Shown piece after piece: positions 56,554-64,000 of a DNA stretch of 64,000 bases. Location: positions 36,151 to 100,150 of the forward strand of contig NZ_BALU01000008.1 in NCBI RefSeq assembly GCF_000615285.1. The letters run 5' to 3'. The stretch is from Lactobacillus kitasatonis DSM 16761 = JCM 1039. GTDB taxonomy: Bacteria > Bacillota > Bacilli > Lactobacillales > Lactobacillaceae. The translations under genes were made by a program, and so were the position numbers. Below the pieces are notes generated by a model. The model saw only the letters and a program-made list of their open reading frames with translations, was not told the DNA's origin and made no database searches. Within the stretch, counting starts at the first letter, position 1. Each line of letters starts with the position of its first letter.

Positions 56554-57225
56554 TTAATGTTCTTCTTGCAAGATTTCGTCAATTGTTTGAACAGCTTCAT
56601 TAGAACCAATCAAAGTGATTTGATCATGAGGATTAATGATGTCTGTAGCAAGAGGCACCTGATTTAAGTGTCCATCATGAACAATACCAATTACGTTAAC
56701 GTCATAGTTCTTACGAAAGTCTAGCTCACCGAGTGATTTATTAAAGAAGCGGGGATTTTCAACGCTGACTTCGATTAAAGATACATTCTTAGATAAATTA
56801 AAGAAGTTAACTACATTAGGGTGAAGCTGACGGAAAATTAATTGTCTAGCCATATCTTGCTCAGGTTCGATAACATGGTCAGCACCGATTTTTTCAAGTA
56901 CTAAACGGTGATTGTGGTTATTAGCACGGGTAGTCACATCTGGAACACCAAGCTTTTTAGCAAGCATCGTAGCAATAATACTACCTTCTACGTTTTCACC
57001 CATTGTTACGAAGACATGATCAAAAGAACCAATATCCAAATCACGCAACTCATCTTCATCGGTAGCATCCGCAATTACAGCGTGAGTAACTAAGTGGGCC
57101 ACGTCGTTAATTACTTCTTCGTTTGAATCGATTACAAGCACATCTTGTTCAGCTTTTAAAAGAGCAACAGTAAGTGCCATACCGAATTTTCCTAAACCTA
57201 AAACGGCAAAACTTTGATCAGCCAA
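56554..57225 (-). CDS. ktrA: Potassium uptake regulatory subunit KtrA (RCK domain)
   Basis: KtrA is the cytoplasmic gating ring of the Ktr potassium channel. The RCK-N Rossmann motif FAVLGLGKFGMALTVALL (residues 6-23), nucleotide-binding Asp in VLVIDSNEEVIND, and an RCK-C domain (about 137-223) that in related proteins binds cyclic di-AMP are seen. The TTG at 57225 follows GAGGAGGAAA and gives 223 residues, the family length; longer in-frame starts lie inside ktrB and add unrelated residues. It overlaps ktrB by 8 bases. Confidence 0.92.
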   Translation of the reverse strand: MADQSFAVLGLGKFGMALTVALLKAEQDVLVIDSNEEVINDVAHLVTHAVIADATDEDELRDLDIGSFDHVFVTMGENVEGSIIATMLAKKLGVPDVTTRANNHNHRLVLEKIGADHVIEPEQDMARQLIFRQLHPNVVNFFNLSKNVSLIEVSVENPRFFNKSLGELDFRKNYDVNVIGIVHDGHLNQVPLATDIINPHDQITLIGSNEAVQTIDEILQEEH

Positions 57226-58558
57226 TGATAATTTCCTCCTCTGGGTAACGATAGCTTTGTTTTGAAGGATGCGATTTGAAGATGGAATACATGAAAGTAT
57301 AGATTCCGACACGTCCGATAAACATCAAAGCCATGATAATAATTTTTCCGAATAAATTAAGTTGTGGTGTAAGTCCTAGTGTTAAACCAACAGTACCGAA
57401 TGCCGACACTGCTTCGAAGACAGCCTTAGTGACGCCATTATGACCTAAGCTAGGTTGTGTCATAGTAAGTAACAATGTTGTTAAAATGATTAACAAGATT
57501 GCAGAAAAGAATAAGGTCAATGCGCGATTGATATTACTGCGGGTGAAGCGACGGTGTGAAAAGGCAGATTCTTTTCCGGTAAAAGTGCCAATGCTTTGCA
57601 AGAAAAGAATACCGATCGTTGACGTCTTAACACCACCAGCGGTTGAACCAGGAGTACCACCAATGAACATCAGAATAATCGTGATAACGATTCCGGCAGT
57701 ACTGAGTTTAGTATAAGGTACTGAGAAGAACCCAGCTGTTCTTGGCGTAACTGCTAAAAATAGAGTGTTAAAGAACCGATCTACACCATTTAAACTGTTA
57801 CTAAATTGGCTAAGGTTTCGTTCACTGAATAAGAAACCGATGATTGATAAAACTAAAATAGTTCCACCAACGGCCAAAGCAAAACGAGTATGCAAAGTAA
57901 TCTTGTGACGAATATGGTAAGTTAATAGATCACGCCATACTAAGAAACCTAATGAACCAGCACCAATTAAAAGCATAATCACAGTTAAAACATAAGGATT
58001 ATTGTTTAGCTGCTCAAGGGATGGACCAAATAAGTCAAAGCCGGCATTACAATAGGCTGCTACAGAGTGGAAAAGACTGTACCAAATACCTTTACCTATT
58101 CCTAGTTTTGGCTCTAAAGCAACAAAAAGTAGAGCAGCTCCTACTAACTGGATAATCAGTGAAAGCCTAATGATTAATCGCACTACGCGAAGCTGTGAAA
58201 GGTGATTAAGACTAAGAGCTTCTCCTGTTAGCATTCTTGCGCCTAAACTCATTCGTTGGTGGGCGAAGTTGCTGAGCATAACGGCAAAAGTCATGAAGCC
58301 TAAACCGCCGACTTCAACTAAGATCATAATGATTAACTGGCCGAAAAATGACCAGTGCGTGGCCGTAGTTACTGTACTTAATCCTGTAACACAAACCGCT
58401 GAAGTAGCGGTAAAAAGTGCATCAGAATAAGCAGTTGCTCGACCTGCTTTGTCTGCAAAAGGAAGCGATAAAAGAATGCTTCCAATAAGGATCATAATTA
58501 AAAATCCAATAGTTAAAGCAAGTGAAAATGTGATACGTCGATGAAAAAGATGTATCAA
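57218..58558 (-). CDS. ktrB: Potassium uptake channel subunit KtrB
   Basis: KtrB is the membrane pore of the Ktr system, with four M1-P-M2 repeats. Pore-loop stretches each with the selectivity Gly are visible: ATSAVCVTGLSTV (about 53), HSVAAYCNAGFDLFG (about 167), AVTPRTAGFFSVPY (about 280) and EAVSAFGTVGLTLGLTP (about 390). 446 residues. The C terminus IIIG overlaps ktrA, so the two are translationally coupled. The ktrB-ktrA order and position opposite recQ shows no further regulatory gene. Confidence 0.93.
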   Translation of the reverse strand: MIHLFHRRITFSLALTIGFLIMILIGSILLSLPFADKAGRATAYSDALFTATSAVCVTGLSTVTTATHWSFFGQLIIMILVEVGGLGFMTFAVMLSNFAHQRMSLGARMLTGEALSLNHLSQLRVVRLIIRLSLIIQLVGAALLFVALEPKLGIGKGIWYSLFHSVAAYCNAGFDLFGPSLEQLNNNPYVLTVIMLLIGAGSLGFLVWRDLLTYHIRHKITLHTRFALAVGGTILVLSIIGFLFSERNLSQFSNSLNGVDRFFNTLFLAVTPRTAGFFSVPYTKLSTAGIVITIILMFIGGTPGSTAGGVKTSTIGILFLQSIGTFTGKESAFSHRRFTRSNINRALTLFFSAILLIILTTLLLTMTQPSLGHNGVTKAVFEAVSAFGTVGLTLGLTPQLNLFGKIIIMALMFIGRVGIYTFMYSIFKSHPSKQSYRYPEEEIIIG

Positions 58559-58666
58559 GTTCTTTCCTTCTCTCTGACTAGAATACCTTAATTATAAGGC
58601 ATAAGAATTTTTTATGATACTCTGTTAAAATTAAAGAAAGTAGTTCGTTCAAGTTAGGAAAATTCG

Positions 58667-60433
58667 ATGAATCCAGAAAAAGTATTAAAGCAAACCTTTG
58701 GCTATGATAGTTTTCGTCCAGGACAAAAGAAAGTTATTGATTTAGTTTTAAATAAACAAAATGTGCTAGCAGTGATGCCAACTGGTGCAGGAAAGTCTCT
58801 TTGTTACCAAGTGCCAGCGTTAATGAACTCAGGTGTTACTTTAGTGATTTCACCACTAATTTCATTAATGAAGGATCAAATTGATACATTAAAGCAAAAT
58901 GGAATTAATGCGGCTGCCTTAAATTCGGCAACACCACAAGAGGAAGTAAATCCTATTTTGCGTCAAGCCTATGAAGGAAAAATCAAACTGATCTATATTA
59001 CTCCGGAGCGACTAGCAATCGACTATTTCAGATATCAGCTCAATTTCTTGGATATTGATCTAGTAGCGGTTGATGAAGCACACTGTATTTCTCAGTGGGG
59101 TCACGACTTTCGCCCTGCCTACAGGCAACTACTTGATGGAATTAATTCTTTAAAAAGCAGACCGAATATTTTAGCATTAACCGCAACAGCCACACCGGCA
59201 GTTCAAGATGATATCTGCGAGCAGTTGAATATTCCAAAGCAAAATATGATAATTACTTCATTTGCACGACCGAATCTGAGCTTTAAAGTAGTAAATTCGC
59301 CTCAAAATACGCCACTTTATATTGCGCAATATATTAAAATGCATCCCGACGAAGCAGGAATTATTTATACCAACACTCGTAAAAAGGTAGAAAGTTTAAC
59401 TGATTATTTGGCGAAAAAAGGTATTTCAGTTGGCGCATATCATGGCGGGATGCAGACAAAAGAAAGAGATGAAGTTCAAGAAGCCTTTCAATTTGATCAA
59501 ATTCAAGTAATCGTAGCTACAAATGCTTTTGGCATGGGAATCGATAAAAGCAATGTTCGCTTCGTTATTCATGCTTCAAGTGCATGTAATATCGAAAGCT
59601 ACTACCAGGAAGCTGGACGTGCAGGCAGGGATGGCGAAGAAAGTGAAGCAATTATGATTTACCATCCAGGCGATTTACATCAGTACCGCTATTTTATCGA
59701 TGACTCAACTGCTGATGAGAAGTATCGCGAGTTGCAATATCAAAAACTGCAATCAATTACCAATTACGCCAATACCGGTGAATGTTTGCAACAATTTATC
59801 GTGCGCTATTTTGGCCAAGACTGTGAACCTTGTGGTAAATGTTCTAACTGCTTAAATCAAGACGATCTGGTTGATATCACAGCCGAGGCGCAAAAAGTAA
59901 TTTCGATGGTCTATGAATTAGACGGTCGCTTTGGTAAAAATGTGGTTGCGCAGTGTTTAGTTGGATCAAATAATCAAAAGATGAAAGACATGAATGCGGC
60001 CCAATATGATCACTTCGGCAGTTTGAAAATGAATCAGAAAGATGCAATCAGTTTAATCGATTATTTGATTGCATCAAGATATTTAGAAATTGAAGGAACA
60101 AAATATCCGTTAGTTCATGTTACCAATCGAGGTTGGGATGTGCTTGATGGTAAAGTTACGGTAAAAAGACGAATTGCTAAAGTTCAAAAGAAGGCTCGTA
60201 TTTTTGCTCAAGACGAAAATCCAGATTTGTATGAAGCATTAAGAAAGAAACGAATGGAACTGGCTAGAAAGCAAAAAGTGCCAGCATTTATGATCTTTTC
60301 TGACCGCAGTTTGCATGATATGGCCAAGATCAAGCCACAAAACAATGAAGAATTCTTAGAAGTAAGTGGCGTAGGACAAGCAAAAATGGAAAAGTATGGC
60401 TCAACGATGATAAAAGTAATTAAAGAATTTTAG
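58667..60433 (+). CDS. recQ: ATP-dependent DNA helicase RecQ
   Basis: Superfamily 2 3'-5' helicase in recombination and fork repair. Motif [17 protein letters not shown] (about 43), motif [20 protein letters not shown] (about 145), motif VI region [17 protein letters not shown] and [11 protein letters not shown], a RecQ zinc-binding set ([23 protein letters not shown], about 375-398), winged helix, and a C-terminal HRDC domain (about 515-588). 588 residues is standard for bacterial RecQ. Single gene, divergent from ktrB. Confidence 0.96.
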   Translation: MNPEKVLKQTFGYDSFRPGQKKVIDLVLNKQNVLAVMPTGAGKSLCYQVPALMNSGVTLVISPLISLMKDQIDTLKQNGINAAALNSATPQEEVNPILRQAYEGKIKLIYITPERLAIDYFRYQLNFLDIDLVAVDEAHCISQWGHDFRPAYRQLLDGINSLKSRPNILALTATATPAVQDDICEQLNIPKQNMIITSFARPNLSFKVVNSPQNTPLYIAQYIKMHPDEAGIIYTNTRKKVESLTDYLAKKGISVGAYHGGMQTKERDEVQEAFQFDQIQVIVATNAFGMGIDKSNVRFVIHASSACNIESYYQEAGRAGRDGEESEAIMIYHPGDLHQYRYFIDDSTADEKYRELQYQKLQSITNYANTGECLQQFIVRYFGQDCEPCGKCSNCLNQDDLVDITAEAQKVISMVYELDGRFGKNVVAQCLVGSNNQKMKDMNAAQYDHFGSLKMNQKDAISLIDYLIASRYLEIEGTKYPLVHVTNRGWDVLDGKVTVKRRIAKVQKKARIFAQDENPDLYEALRKKRMELARKQKVPAFMIFSDRSLHDMAKIKPQNNEEFLEVSGVGQAKMEKYGSTMIKVIKEF

Positions 60434-60466
60434 TTGTACCTTATAGCAAAATTAGTTACCTTTATG

Positions 60467-60496
60467 TTGGCTTAGTTATTCTTTTTAATTTACAAT
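60467..60496 (+). promoter_or_regulatory. Possible promoter of the flavodoxin gene
   Basis: TTGGCT (60467-60472) and TACAAT (60491-60496) are 18 bases apart, 30 bases before the flavodoxin start. Confidence 0.4.
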
Positions 60497-60525
60497 AAAA
60501 GTAATAAACGAAAGGAAGACAAATT

Positions 60526-60978
60526 ATGGCTAAAAAAACTTTGATTTTGTATTATTCATGGTCAGGCACTACCAAGAAGATGGCAGAAAAGATTAATGGT
60601 GAAATTGCCGGTAGTGATATTGAAGAAGTTACAGTAGCTGATGGCACCTTCGATTCAGATATGTATAAGACTAATGACATCGCATTAGATCAAATTCAAG
60701 GTAAGGCCGATTTTCCAGAAGCTCAACTTAAAGATATCGACTTTAATAATTATGATTTGATCTTAGTGGGCAGCCCTGTTTGGTCAGGTTATCCTGCAAC
60801 TCCAATCAAGTCACTTCTTGAAAAGATGAAGAACTACAAAGGTGAAGTTGCCTCATTCTTCACTTCTGCAGGTACCAACCATAAGGCTTATACTAGTCAC
60901 TTTAAGAAATGGGCAAATGGCTTAAACGTCATTGGTGTTGCCCGTGATGACAGTGGAGTTAATGATTGGGTAAAGTAA
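60526..60978 (+). CDS. Flavodoxin family protein
   Basis: The 150-residue protein starts KKTLILYYSWSGTTKKMAEKI, the flavodoxin phosphate-binding loop (about 7-18), and has the later flavin-contact segments GSPVWSGYPATPIKSLLEKM (about 84) and FFTSAGTNHKAY (about 110). The charge and length fit the flavodoxin_4-type small FMN proteins of lactobacilli, which may be NAD(P)H quinone-type reductants rather than true electron-transfer flavodoxins. GAAAGGAAGA precedes the ATG. Monocistronic with a terminator. Confidence 0.88.
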   Translation: MAKKTLILYYSWSGTTKKMAEKINGEIAGSDIEEVTVADGTFDSDMYKTNDIALDQIQGKADFPEAQLKDIDFNNYDLILVGSPVWSGYPATPIKSLLEKMKNYKGEVASFFTSAGTNHKAYTSHFKKWANGLNVIGVARDDSGVNDWVK

Positions 60979-61000
60979 TAATTAAATAAAAATAATTATG

Positions 61001-61027
61001 TAAAGCAGCCGAAGGGCTGCTTTTTTG
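61001..61027 (+). terminator. Terminator of the flavodoxin gene
   Basis: AAAGCAGCC / GGCTGCTTT with a GAAG loop and a run of T. Confidence 0.92.
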
Positions 61028-61122
61028 TATAAACGAAAATTAAAAGTTGATTTATTCACTTTATTAATATAAAATTAAATTAATATTAATTACTGATACA
61101 TTAATGTGAATAAGGTGAGGAT

Positions 61123-62118
61123 ATGGATTTGACTAAACAAATTTCTGCTAAAGGTTTGGTTTTGGATGGTGCAATGTCAACTGCACTTGAAAAACAAGGC
61201 ATTGATACAAATACAGACTTATGGACAGCTGTAGCTTTAGAAAAAGATTTGAGTAAAGTCTACCGTGTACATATGAACTACTTCAAAGCCGGAGCTCAAA
61301 TGACCATCACCGATACTTATCAAGCAAATGTGCAAGCTTTTGAAAAAGATGGTTATTCTGAAGATCAAGCCAAGAAGATGATTGCAGATGCTGTCAAAAT
61401 TGCAAAAAAGGCTAGAGACGACTTTGAAAAGCAGACTGGGATTCATAATTATGTTGCAGCTTCCGTAGGTTCATACGGCGCTTACTTGGCCGAAGGTGAT
61501 GAATTTCGCGGCGATTATGATTTAACCAAAAAACAGTACCTGGATTTTCATTTACCAAGATTAAAGGTGCTATTGGAGAATAAACCAGATTGTCTAGCAA
61601 TCGAAACGCAACCTAAACTTGATGAGGTTGTTGTCCTTTTAGACTGGTTAAAAGAAAATGCACCTAAGATGCCTGTGTATGTTAGCTTCACTTTGCATGA
61701 TACGACTAAGATTAGTGACGGCACTCCATTGAAAAAGGTCATGGAGAAATTGAATGAATATGATCAAGTCTTTGCTGTGGGTGCGAATTGCTTTAAACCA
61801 TTTTTTGCCACTGCTGCTATTGATAAAATGCGTGAATTTACTAAGAAGACGATCATTATTTATCCAAACTTAGGCGGCGTCTACAACGAATTCGAGAGAA
61901 ACTGGATTCCATTTAATGCTAAGTTTGATTTTGGGAAACTCAGTAAAGAATGGTATGAACATGGTGCTCATATTATTGGGGGATGTTGTTCAACTGGAGT
62001 TAAAGAAATTACTCAAATTGCATCTTTTTATAAGACCTTGAATAGTCAAAAGAGTAGAGCTAAAACAGATTCTCAGCCAAATACTAATTTGAAACAAATT
62101 CATGGTTCACATGCGTAA
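61123..62118 (+). CDS. mmuM: Homocysteine S-methyltransferase
   Basis: Zinc-dependent enzyme transferring a methyl group from S-methylmethionine or S-adenosylmethionine to homocysteine. Motifs: VLDGAMSTALEKQGIDTN (start), AGAQMTITDTYQANVQAF (about 54), the first zinc Cys in AVGANCFKP (about 218) and the GGCCST pair near the C terminus (about 288). 331 residues is slightly long because of a 30-residue polar tail. No mmuP permease adjoins. AAGGTGAGG precedes the ATG. No T-box or SAM riboswitch was recognised upstream. Confidence 0.9.
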   Translation: MDLTKQISAKGLVLDGAMSTALEKQGIDTNTDLWTAVALEKDLSKVYRVHMNYFKAGAQMTITDTYQANVQAFEKDGYSEDQAKKMIADAVKIAKKARDDFEKQTGIHNYVAASVGSYGAYLAEGDEFRGDYDLTKKQYLDFHLPRLKVLLENKPDCLAIETQPKLDEVVVLLDWLKENAPKMPVYVSFTLHDTTKISDGTPLKKVMEKLNEYDQVFAVGANCFKPFFATAAIDKMREFTKKTIIIYPNLGGVYNEFERNWIPFNAKFDFGKLSKEWYEHGAHIIGGCCSTGVKEITQIASFYKTLNSQKSRAKTDSQPNTNLKQIHGSHA

Positions 62119-62163
62119 ATTTTTTGAAACAAATCTCTTTAAATTTCTAGAATAATTTGATAC

Positions 62164-62306
62164 TATAATAGCGGAGCGTGTGATGAGCGCTCCGAGGATG
62201 AAAAGGCTAAGCAAGATGTCTCTTAGGGCATCTGCTGATAGGAAGAAATTTGAAGGTGTAGAAAAGCCATTAAGGACATTTTCCTTAGTGACTTTTTCTT
62301 TTACAT
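62164..62306 (+). ncRNA. Candidate structured transcript (or short basic peptide gene) downstream of mmuM
   Basis: A perfect TATAAT (62164-62169) is followed a few bases later by a 7-bp hairpin CGGAGCG / CGCTCCG, then AGCA-A-GATG / CATC-TGCT (62209-62233), GGCT/AGCC closing a larger domain, and AAGGA/TCCTT near 62271-62286. Stem density is far above the surrounding AT-rich DNA and no known family was recognised. An open frame (62183-62308, 41 residues, basic) overlaps it, with GGAG 6 bases before its ATG but buried in the first hairpin. No matching -35 is visible. Confidence 0.35.
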
Positions 62307-62348
62307 AAAAAGTGTCTGGGAAGAACTCGATTTTTAGCTCGGATATAA

Positions 62349-62392
62349 AAACACAGAAATTCATTATTTTTAGTGAATTCCTGTGTTTTTTG
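62349..62392. terminator. Hairpin terminator inside the MITE-like element
   Basis: AAAACACAG-a-AATTCA / TGAATT-c-CTGTGTTTT with flanking A and T runs; it could end transcripts from either side, including the candidate RNA upstream. Confidence 0.75.
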
Positions 62393-62444
62393 CTTTTGAA
62401 ATAAAAATGGCTCTTTATCAACACCATTTGACAAAGAGCTTACA

Positions 62445-62483
62445 AAAAGAGCGATGACTTCTTATGAAGTTCATCGCTTTTTT
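62445..62483. terminator. Second hairpin terminator inside the MITE-like element
   Basis: AAAAAGAGCGATGA-CTTC / GAAG-T-TCATCGCTTTTTT with a TTAT loop and flanking A and T runs, 95 bases beyond the 3' end of the minus-strand gene at 62578. Confidence 0.8.
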
Positions 62484-62577
62484 CATGGCCTGGAAATTAG
62501 TTTTTTCCCAGACACTTTTTGCATATTACTTGCTTTATAAGATAGCCCTTAAAATTACACTCTCAGAAAAATTGAAT

Positions 62578-63294
62578 CTAGCTGTAAATGTAAGTATTGA
62601 AACTCTCGTTTTTATTGAACTTGAACTGATTAAGCAAAATAGAAGCAGCCCAATCTGTATCATCTGCTTCAAAGAAAATTTCATCAAATTTAGAAAAGAT
62701 TTCATTTAATACAGTCTGAATAAATGGTTGATAGCTTTGGCGGTTCAATGAACAGACATAAGCGATTTCATTGTTTTCAGTAAATACTAGATTTTCGATT
62801 CTATTGTTTCTATTTAAACTATAAAAACCTGTTTTTGTTGGTGCGTCTTTAATAAAAGTAGAACGATTAACTGTTAGCGGGGCTACATTAGCATGTGTGT
62901 CTTTATAATATTGATAAAGTAAACCACAACACTCAAGATACCTTGAATTCGCTTGCGTAAACGGATATATTACCGAAAAGGTATTCACTGGATATTTAAG
63001 GTCTTTTTTAGTAAAGATTGGTGTAAAGCAACGTCGCTTACATTTAAAGCCATTTCGTATCAATAACTGGATTAAATCTTTGTTTTCAGACTCGGTCAAA
63101 ACTGCTAATGGCTTTTCTTCCCGTTGACGAATAACAGAAAAAGGTAAATCAATGGTGTAAGTTTCAAGTTTAATATTTAGGTAAGTACATGTATCATGAT
63201 AAATATTATGATAGGTCTTAAGAGTGCCTAGGTCTTTTTCGTTCTGATAAATTGTATAAGTTTTGGGATCAGTTTTTGAAATCTTGATAGTCAT
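62578..63294 (-). CDS. Hypothetical protein with two GNAT-like segments
   Basis: The 238-residue protein is not recognised with certainty. Residues about 65-95 (LAVLTESENKDLIQLLIRNGFKCKRRCF) look like the last helix and strand of a GNAT acetyltransferase fold, and the C terminus (about 205-238: FFEADDTDWAASILLNQFKFNKNESFNTYIYS) looks like a second one, so a tandem GNAT is possible. No acetyl-CoA loop (RxxGxG/A) is evident, so activity is doubtful. GAAAGGTAAAGAG lies before the ATG at 63294. A 33-residue gene lies 57 bases upstream on the same strand and should be cotranscribed. Both lie between a MITE-like element and a truncated transposase. Confidence 0.6.
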   Translation of the reverse strand: MTIKISKTDPKTYTIYQNEKDLGTLKTYHNIYHDTCTYLNIKLETYTIDLPFSVIRQREEKPLAVLTESENKDLIQLLIRNGFKCKRRCFTPIFTKKDLKYPVNTFSVIYPFTQANSRYLECCGLLYQYYKDTHANVAPLTVNRSTFIKDAPTKTGFYSLNRNNRIENLVFTENNEIAYVCSLNRQSYQPFIQTVLNEIFSKFDEIFFEADDTDWAASILLNQFKFNKNESFNTYIYS

Positions 63295-63351
63295 TTCTCT
63301 TTACCTTTCTTCAACTGATGATAGCAACTTAACCTCACTTAATTACAATTA

Positions 63352-63453
63352 TTACTTATCTTCTAATTCTTTCATGAGGTCCTTGTACTTTTTATAGAAA
63401 TCATCCATAAACTCATGCAATGTAGGATCGATATTATTATCAATCTTAGACAT
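63352..63453 (-). CDS. Predicted 33-residue peptide, upstream of the GNAT-like gene
   Basis: A short frame from ATG at 63453 to TAA at 63352 begins MSKIDNNIDPTLHEFMDDFY and continues as a charged helix to ELEDK. Support: a perfect AGGAGG 10 bases upstream (63464-63469) and a good promoter at 63486-63514. The sequence is acidic/basic mixed and predicted to be one amphipathic helix, with no signal or membrane segment. Family not recognised. Peptides of this kind can be leader, antitoxin-like or partner peptides; no evidence chooses among them. Confidence 0.6.
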   Translation of the reverse strand: MSKIDNNIDPTLHEFMDDFYKKYKDLMKELEDK

Positions 63454-63485
63454 TCTCAATAAACCTCCTAATATCTTTTTATGTA

Positions 63486-63514
63486 ACTATAGCATGGAGT
63501 ATAGAAGATTACAA
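63486..63514 (-). promoter_or_regulatory. Promoter of the 33-residue peptide and GNAT-like genes
   Basis: On the minus strand TTGTAA (63514-63509) and TATAGT (63491-63486) are spaced by exactly 17 bases, with TG before the -10. The -35 lies at the stop codon of the truncated transposase frame. Confidence 0.6.
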
Positions 63515-64000
63515 TCGAGAAGAAATAACTACTAAAGCAAACTCCTTTATAAAAATTTTCAAAGTCCACAAACTAGCGTTAGCACGCGGAATAAAATCTT
63601 TTCTGAGTTTATGTGCGATCTTCTTTAATTCACGGCGCTTGGCCTTATTCTTTGATCCGCCTGGAATGGCTTTAGGTTCTCTATTAATTTTCTCGGTCAG
63701 CTTCTCAACTTCTTTTTCCGTTTCTTGAGCCAGAATCTCTAAGCCTTGACTAGTTTGGGCTTCTTCTTCGACCATGGCTTTGACTACTTCCTTATTGATC
63801 AGTTCTTCATATAAAGCAGACACGTCTTCCTTTAACTTGGCATGATACTTCTCAATAGCTTTTCGCCAGACAAAAGTGTACCCGTTGGCATCCGCTTCAA
63901 TCTTAGTACCATCGATAAAAACTGCATTTTCACGGATTAATCCCTCATCTTCTAATAATGAAGTAAAGTAGACAAAGCACTGCTTAATTACCTTATTGGC
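63509..64000 (-). mobile_element. IS1182-family transposase, 3'-truncated and cut by the window edge
   Basis: The open frame enters from the right edge and reads FVYFTSLLEDEGLIRENA, VFIDGTKIEADANGYTFVWRK and a long helical stretch to KKIAHKLRKDFIPR. The DGTK(I)EA(N/D)AN..TF.WRK motif is typical of IS1182 transposases, where the Asp is the first acidic catalytic residue. After about 63590 the sequence no longer follows the family: it ends in ANASLWTLKIFIKEFALVVISSRL, so the second half with the other catalytic residues is lost. The N terminus lies beyond 64000. The element is a dead remnant on this side. Confidence 0.82.

Larger units (their letters stand above)
62307..62520. mobile_element. 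MITE-like element bounded by inverted repeats
   Basis: AAAAAGTGTCTGGGAAGAAC (62307-62326) and its inverted copy at 62499-62520 (AGTTTTTTCCCAGACACTTT plus TT) match over about 20 bases with one indel. Inside are three strong hairpins (CACAG-AATTCA / TGAATT-CTGTG; GCTCTTT-TCAA / TTGA-AAAGAGC; AGCGATGA-CTTC / GAAG-TCATCGCT) and no gene. The second hairpin begins GGCTCTTT like ends of ISL3-family elements. No clear target duplication was seen. Confidence 0.5.

Noticed and set aside
62107..62427. 106-residue minus-strand open frame over the candidate RNA and MITE-like element
   Set aside because: It runs through hairpins and terminators, has no ribosome site and no family resemblance.
63294..63352. 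Classical type II toxin-antitoxin module around 62.6-63.5 kb
   Set aside because: Neither a ribbon-helix-helix/HTH antitoxin fold nor the GNAT toxin acetyl-CoA loop can be seen; kept only as a speculative reading in a finding.
1..64000. tRNA, rRNA, CRISPR array, dif site or prophage
   Set aside because: I looked for T-loop signatures, repeat-spacer periodicity, dif-like sequence near xerC/xerD and phage genes, and saw none by eye.

Overview
The window looks like chromosome of a low-GC Gram-positive bacterium of the Lactobacillus acidophilus/helveticus/crispatus group. Evidence: AT-rich sequence, strong AGGAGG-type ribosome binding sites, frequent TTG starts, the lactobacillus gene orders pfkA-pyk-cvfB-xerD-ribT-scpAB-rluB-[FMN riboswitch]-ribU and rbgA-rnhB-dprA-topA-trmFO-xerC-hslVU, a PepV dipeptidase, and an ornithine decarboxylase divergent from an amino-acid permease. 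The number of broken genes and a truncated IS1182-type transposase at the right edge fit L. helveticus best. That species call is an inference from memory, not a database match.

Layout. 1-2.2 kb: two membrane proteins on the minus strand (APC permease, DedA). 2.3-11.3 kb: repair and housekeeping genes on the plus strand (frameshifted uvrC, obg, OatA-type acyltransferase, rnz, SDR, LapA-domain protein, rpmF, 5'-nucleotidase-like enzyme). 11.4-22.1 kb: DUF2929 protein, dnaE, pfkA-pyk, then cvfB, xerD, ribT, scpA, frameshifted scpB and rluB. 22.1-28.7 kb: FMN riboswitch with ribU, LysM protein, cmk, S1-domain protein, der, HU, TPR protein. 28.8-35.2 kb: decayed genes (SDR, yitT, CPA1 antiporter) mixed with intact cca, hemolysin-III-like, degV and UPF0346 genes. 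35.2-44.1 kb: rbgA-rnhB-dprA, then topA-trmFO-xerC-hslV-hslU.

44.2-49.2 kb: accessory stretch with an aldose epimerase that has a CcpA-type site, a frameshifted PTS EIIC coupled to a DUF915 hydrolase, an orphan degenerate tyrosine recombinase, and a fluoride riboswitch driving a crcB pair whose second member is frameshifted. 49.2-62.1 kb: pepV, flavin-binding protein, divergent permease/ornithine decarboxylase with a PLP lyase-like gene, ktrAB, recQ, flavodoxin, homocysteine methyltransferase. 62.1-64 kb: no recognised gene family at first, but dense secondary structure: a promoter with a stem-rich transcript, an inverted-repeat-bounded MITE-like element of about 214 bp containing three hairpins, a two-gene unit (33-aa peptide plus 238-aa GNAT-like protein), and a truncated transposase.

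The main theme for a second look is decay. Seven genes carry lesions, mostly single-base losses, which means either ongoing pseudogenisation or systematic sequencing error. The best candidates for something undescribed are the 62.1-63.5 kb region and the orphan Xer-like protein at 47.4-48.2 kb. No rRNA, tRNA or CRISPR array was seen.
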